Assembly (NCBI GenBank): GCA_031258505.1
Contig: JAIRMT010000010.1
Location: forward strand, 1-7,607
Source: Treponema sp.
Lineage (GTDB): Bacteria > Spirochaetota > Spirochaetia > Treponematales > Breznakiellaceae
DNA length: 7,607 bases
Direction of reading: 5' to 3'
Shown here: one piece after another, positions 4,227 through 7,607 of the stretch
Position numbering within the stretch: position 1 is the stretch's first letter
How the letters are laid out: each line of letters starts with the position of its first letter
Notes under the pieces: generated by a model
What the model saw: only the letters and a program-made list of their open reading frames with translations
Told to the model about the DNA's origin: nothing
Database searches by the model: none
Translations under genes and position numbers: made by a program

Positions 4227-7200
4227 GTGAAGAGAACTTTCGGGAAGACAGTCTTTCGGGAAAGCAAGCGCTATGTTAGCCGCTGCGTCGTCATCTTTGT
4301 CGTTGTCGCGCTCGGCGCTGCTTTTCTTTCTGGCTTTCTTGCTGCCACACCTGACATGAAAACCTCAATAGACCGCTACTTTGACCGCGTAAACATGATG
4401 GACATTGCAATCAAGGCAAGTCTGGGACTCAGCGCCAATGATATTGAGGCGCTGCGTTCCTTAAGCGAAGTTGAGTATGTGCTGCCCGCCTATGTTACCG
4501 ACGCTCTGATGAGCCAGTCGCGTAATGAAACGCTCGCAGTGCGCATCTATGGTCTGCCGCTGGAGCAGATAAACAGCCCGCGCTTTGTGAACCGCCTTGA
4601 GCTTATCGAAGGCGCGTTCCCTGTTCAGGAAAACGAGTGTCTGGTACAGCAAGGCGGCGGTAGCTTTGAGCATATTGCGCTCGGAACCAGGCTTCGTATT
4701 GTTGATGAAAGCTATATATACCGCGTAACTGAGTACAAAGTTACCGGCGTTGTGAAAAGTCCGCTCTATATATCCACAGGGCGCGAAAGCAGCGCTGTGG
4801 GAAGTGGGTGGCTTAATACCGCTATCTATGTGTACGAGTCCGCATACATGCTTTCCGCATACACTGATTGCTATATCACGCTGAAAAACACGGGCGGCCT
4901 CACTACCTTCACCGACGCCTATCAGACCCGCGTGGACCAGGCGCTTGCCCGAATCGAGGCTCTGGGTATACAGCGCGCAGAGCCGCGTAAACAGGAGTTT
5001 CTTGATGAAACGCGCCGCATTGCTGGTGAAAGCGCGGCAACTGCTGAAGCGGAACTCCGCGAAGTGGAACTCGCTGCGGAGCAGGAACTGAGCGCAGCCC
5101 GAATCGCGCTGGATATGGCGCGGGAAGAAATTGCGACGGGGGAAATACAGCTCGCGGATGCGGAGCAGCAGCTTGCCGAAGGCCGCGCCCAATTCACCCG
5201 CGAACAGGAGCAGATTACCGCGCTGTTTTGGGAACAGGAAGCCAGGTTACGGAGCGGCGAAGCGGACATTGCCTCAGCGCGCGCCAAGCTGGAGGTAAGT
5301 AAGCAAGAGCTTGACAACGTGCAAGCTGACATTGAAAAGACTCGGAACTCATGGCTGAGAATGTTGTTTCCCAGCGCGCGCCAGAACGTGTCGGAATATG
5401 ACGCTAGGCTTGCCACGTATAACGCGGGTATGGCTGCTGTTGAGACAAATGAAGCGGAGTTGACGAAGAGCCGCCGGGCGCTTGCCGAAGCGCGGGAAGC
5501 GGCTGAGGCGGAATTAACCAAAACGCGGGAAGAGCTTGACACGGCTGAACTGGAAATCATCTCCAAGCGTTGGCGCCTGGCCAATGCGCGTCTACGCCTT
5601 GCCGAAGACGAGGCTGAGTACGAGCGCCGTAGTCAGGAGTCGGCAGAGCGTCTGCGTACTAGCGGCGCTGAAATCGCAGCGGCACGGCGGGATGCTACCA
5701 ACATACAGTTCGATGTCCAGCCAGAGTGGGACGTACTTGACCGCAAGAGCAATGAAGGCTGCGCAAACTATCGTACTAATGTGGAAAAAATCGACACAGT
5801 CGCCAAAGCCTTTCCCTTGTTTTTCCTGCTCATAGTGGCGCTGGTAACCTTCGCCGCTATGAGCCGCATAGTCGAGGAGGAACGGATACAGATTGGTGTA
5901 CTCAAGGCTTTGGGCTATCAGAAATGGACTATCCTCGTCAGATACCTCATCTACTGCGGGATAAGCGGCGCGGCTGGTTCTGTGGTTGGTATGTTTAGCG
6001 GCTTCTGGGCTTTACCCCTGCTTATTTACAAGGCTTTTGCCATGGTATACCAGATGCCGCCGTTCATAGCTGGGTTCAACTGGGCTTATGGGCTTATGGC
6101 CTGCGGCCTGGCGCTGGTCTCAGTCGCGGGCGCGGCAATCTGCGCCTGCTGTCGCGCACTCTGGGAAAAGCCCGCGTTGCTCATGCTGCCCCGTTCGCCC
6201 AAAGCAGGCAAGCGCGTTTTCCTTGAATACCTACCCATCTGGAAGCGTCTGAAATTCACCCACAAGCTAACCGCGCGAAACCTTATTCGTCATAAGAGGC
6301 ATTTGTTTATGAGCATCACTGGCATCGCCGCTTGCACTGCACTCATGCTTGCAGGGTTCGGCCTGCATGATTCCATGGCCGGTATTGCCCGCACCCAGTT
6401 TGAGGATATTTTTATATATAATCTGCAGCTTAGTTTATCAGATGAGAGCGACAAAACTAACATGATACCAGAACTGCTTTCCGCGTTTAGCGACTGGACG
6501 TTTATGCGTAACGAGTCCGGCGCTATTATCGCGGGCAGTGAGCGTATAAACGCGCTGCTCATCACCCCGAAAAACGCGAGCAGCTTCCCGGATTTTATAA
6601 ACCTGCGCTCACGGCTGATGAAAATGGCCATACCCTTCACGGATGATTCGGTTATACTCACGGAAAGCGCCGCCGCTGCGCTCAGGCTGAAGTTAGGCGA
6701 CCGTTTCACGCTGGAAAACAGCGCTGGTGTGCGCGCCGCACTCACGCTCACTGGCATCACTGAAAACTACGTTGGCGTGCATTGTTACCTCGGCCCTGCT
6801 GCGTATGAGCGGGGTTTCGGCGTTCCTGAGTACAAAAGCATCTGGGTACACACCGGTCCGCTCAAGTCTGCTGAACAAGACGCGCTTGCTCAACGCCTGC
6901 TTGCAAACAGTGCGGTAATGAGCGTGGAGTTCACGTCTCATACGCAGGAACAGTACAAACGCCTGCTGGGGAGCATTGGTTTTGTAGCAACCATACTCAT
7001 TGCCGCTGCTGGCGCGCTTGCAGCGCTTGTGTTATACAGCCTGACGAACATACAGATTACGGAGCGGACGCGGGAAATCGCCACTCTGCGCGTGTTAGGT
7101 TTTCACCACGAGGAAGTGGCTGCGTATATCTTTCGGGAAATCGCCATTTTAAGCATTGTGGGTATGGCGTTGGGGCTTGTTCTGGGCGTTTTCCTTCACC

Positions 7201-7361
7201 GCTTCATCATCAGCGCCGCAGAAAACACTGACCTTATGTTCGGACGTTATATCAGCCCATTGAGCTTTATCTTTTCCGCGTTCATCATGCTGGCTGTTTC
7301 CGCAATCGTCGCTAGGTTCATGCTGAAAAAGCTCCGCGCCCTTAAAGGGCCGCCTCAATGA
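4227..7361 (+). CDS. FtsX-like ABC transporter permease with coiled-coil hairpin
   Basis: The gene encodes about 1,044 residues from GTG 4227, one base after the ATPase stop. TTG 4215 is an alternative, overlapping by 11 bases. I prefer GTG because MKRTFGKTVFRESKRYVSR matches family N-termini. One membrane helix (about 20-40) is followed by a large extracytoplasmic part. Its region 259-490 is rich in Glu, Ala, Arg and Leu and forms a long coiled coil broken at about 374-388 (NSWLRMLFPSARQN). Three helices follow (about 529-549, 573-600, 619-645), forming the first FtsX domain. A second half repeats the plan: a helix near 693-713, an extracytoplasmic domain, and three helices (about 917-940, 970-993, 1012-1034). 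Both halves carry the coupling motif (EERIQIGVLKALGY and ERTREIATLRVLGF). It is expected to move or extract substrates at the envelope, or transmit force as MacB does. The substrate is unknown. Confidence 0.9.
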   Translation: MKRTFGKTVFRESKRYVSRCVVIFVVVALGAAFLSGFLAATPDMKTSIDRYFDRVNMMDIAIKASLGLSANDIEALRSLSEVEYVLPAYVTDALMSQSRNETLAVRIYGLPLEQINSPRFVNRLELIEGAFPVQENECLVQQGGGSFEHIALGTRLRIVDESYIYRVTEYKVTGVVKSPLYISTGRESSAVGSGWLNTAIYVYESAYMLSAYTDCYITLKNTGGLTTFTDAYQTRVDQALARIEALGIQRAEPRKQEFLDETRRIAGESAATAEAELREVELAAEQELSAARIALDMAREEIATGEIQLADAEQQLAEGRAQFTREQEQITALFWEQEARLRSGEADIASARAKLEVSKQELDNVQADIEKTRNSWLRMLFPSARQNVSEYDARLATYNAGMAAVETNEAELTKSRRALAEAREAAEAELTKTREELDTAELEIISKRWRLANARLRLAEDEAEYERRSQESAERLRTSGAEIAAARRDATNIQFDVQPEWDVLDRKSNEGCANYRTNVEKIDTVAKAFPLFFLLIVALVTFAAMSRIVEEERIQIGVLKALGYQKWTILVRYLIYCGISGAAGSVVGMFSGFWALPLLIYKAFAMVYQMPPFIAGFNWAYGLMACGLALVSVAGAAICACCRALWEKPALLMLPRSPKAGKRVFLEYLPIWKRLKFTHKLTARNLIRHKRHLFMSITGIAACTALMLAGFGLHDSMAGIARTQFEDIFIYNLQLSLSDESDKTNMIPELLSAFSDWTFMRNESGAIIAGSERINALLITPKNASSFPDFINLRSRLMKMAIPFTDDSVILTESAAAALRLKLGDRFTLENSAGVRAALTLTGITENYVGVHCYLGPAAYERGFGVPEYKSIWVHTGPLKSAEQDALAQRLLANSAVMSVEFTSHTQEQYKRLLGSIGFVATILIAAAGALAALVLYSLTNIQITERTREIATLRVLGFHHEEVAAYIFREIAILSIVGMALGLVLGVFLHRFIISAAENTDLMFGRYISPLSFIFSAFIMLAVSAIVARFMLKKLRALKGPPQ

Positions 7362-7417
7362 ACATGTTATGTGTAATTTTTTGGTCAAATTTTTTGTAAA
7401 AATAATTGAAAAAATTA

Positions 7418-7447
7418 TTGACAAACATACCAATATTGGTATATAAT
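7418..7447 (+). promoter_or_regulatory. Consensus promoter with 16-bp palindromic operator
   Basis: TTGACA (7418-7423) and TATAAT (7442-7447) both match consensus perfectly with an 18-bp spacer. A perfect palindrome, ATACCAATATTGGTAT (7427-7442), fills the spacer. The upstream DNA is A/T-rich and includes AATAATT-N5-AATTATT (7401-7419), which could act as an UP element. The palindrome is well placed for autorepression by an antitoxin or toxin-antitoxin complex. The expected transcript start near 7454-7456 coincides with the ATG of the toxin gene. Confidence 0.8.
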
Positions 7448-7455
7448 ATAAATGT

Positions 7456-7607
7456 ATGGCATATGATGTGGTTATTTTAGAAGATGCGAAGAATTTTCTC
7501 GATACATTAGAGCCTAAAATGATGGCGAAGTCATATAGGACTATACAAATGCTGAGTGAATTTGGACCGGCGCTAACTTTACCACATTCTAGAAAAATTG
7601 TAGGAAC
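7456..7607 (+). CDS. RelE/HigB-family (Gp49-like) toxin, 5' part only
   Basis: Fifty codons are visible from ATG 7456, running off the window. The protein begins MAYDVVILEDAKNFLDTLEP and includes YRTIQMLSEFGPALTLPHSR. This pattern, an acidic start, a helix ending in LPP-like residues, then R-I-x-x-L-x-E-F-G-P-x-L-x-x-P-H-S-x-K, is typical of phage-derived Gp49-like (PF05973) toxins of the HigB/RelE superfamily. These are ribosome-dependent mRNA nucleases of about 100-120 residues, usually encoded before an Xre-type helix-turn-helix antitoxin, which should lie just outside. The only start consistent with the frame is ATG 7456, because TAA at 7444-7446 closes the frame upstream. No Shine-Dalgarno is present and the promoter implies a leaderless or nearly leaderless transcript. 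Base composition is more AT-rich than the transporter genes, consistent with acquisition. Confidence 0.85.
   Translation, partial: MAYDVVILEDAKNFLDTLEPKMMAKSYRTIQMLSEFGPALTLPHSRKIVG

Noticed and set aside
4461..5584. Long minus-strand open frames opposite the permease
   Set aside because: They are Ser/Arg/Ala-rich shadows of the coiled-coil coding strand and have no convincing starts or domains.
7338..7393. Intrinsic terminator after the permease gene
   Set aside because: GCCC-TTAAA-GGGC lies inside the coding end with no T-run beside it, and the ACAT-GTT-ATGT stem before the T-run has only four weak pairs.

Overview
All recognisable genes lie on the + strand. The window suggests a host-associated spirochaete of the Treponema type. 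I infer this from BspA-like leucine-rich-repeat proteins ending in a VVNDTGYTFYYLYISPSDSD-type domain, a cluster of small clan AA (retropepsin-like) aspartic proteases, and moderate to high GC content. This is a recollection of family distribution, not a database result.

Layout. (1) Bases 1-106 hold the last 34 codons of an unidentified gene whose stop codon lies in the first unit of a six-copy 23-bp tandem repeat (102-239). (2) An aspartic protease gene (280-693) follows, then a secreted leucine-rich-repeat protein (797-1891) whose eight core motifs sit on near-identical 66-bp DNA units. (3) Bases 1942-3137 are a tandem duplication with a period of exactly 580 bp. Each unit carries a short GC-rich inverted-repeat element, a candidate promoter, a leader, an aspartic protease gene (2036-2449 and 2616-3029), and an 18-codon micro-ORF that looks like the decayed start of a DUF4177-like gene. 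(4) Bases 3168-3453 are a deletion remnant of a second leucine-rich-repeat gene: its leader is joined directly to its C-terminal domain, which has a 1-bp frameshift.

(5) From about 3470 the character changes to an ordinary transporter operon. It has an ABC ATPase (3527-4225) and a large FtsX-like permease (4227-7361) carrying a long coiled-coil hairpin in its first extracytoplasmic region. The pair should work as a MacB/LolCDE-type machine on the cell-envelope side, but the ATPase departs from consensus at three usually conserved positions. (6) The last 250 bases are AT-rich. They carry a strong promoter with a perfect 16-bp palindrome between its -35 and -10 boxes, followed by the start of a RelE/HigB (Gp49-like) toxin gene cut by the window end. 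Its antitoxin would be expected just downstream.

The left half (1-3470) reads as a rearranging accessory region of duplicated protease cassettes, repeat proteins and fossils. The right half is a stable two-gene transporter followed by an acquired toxin-antitoxin module.
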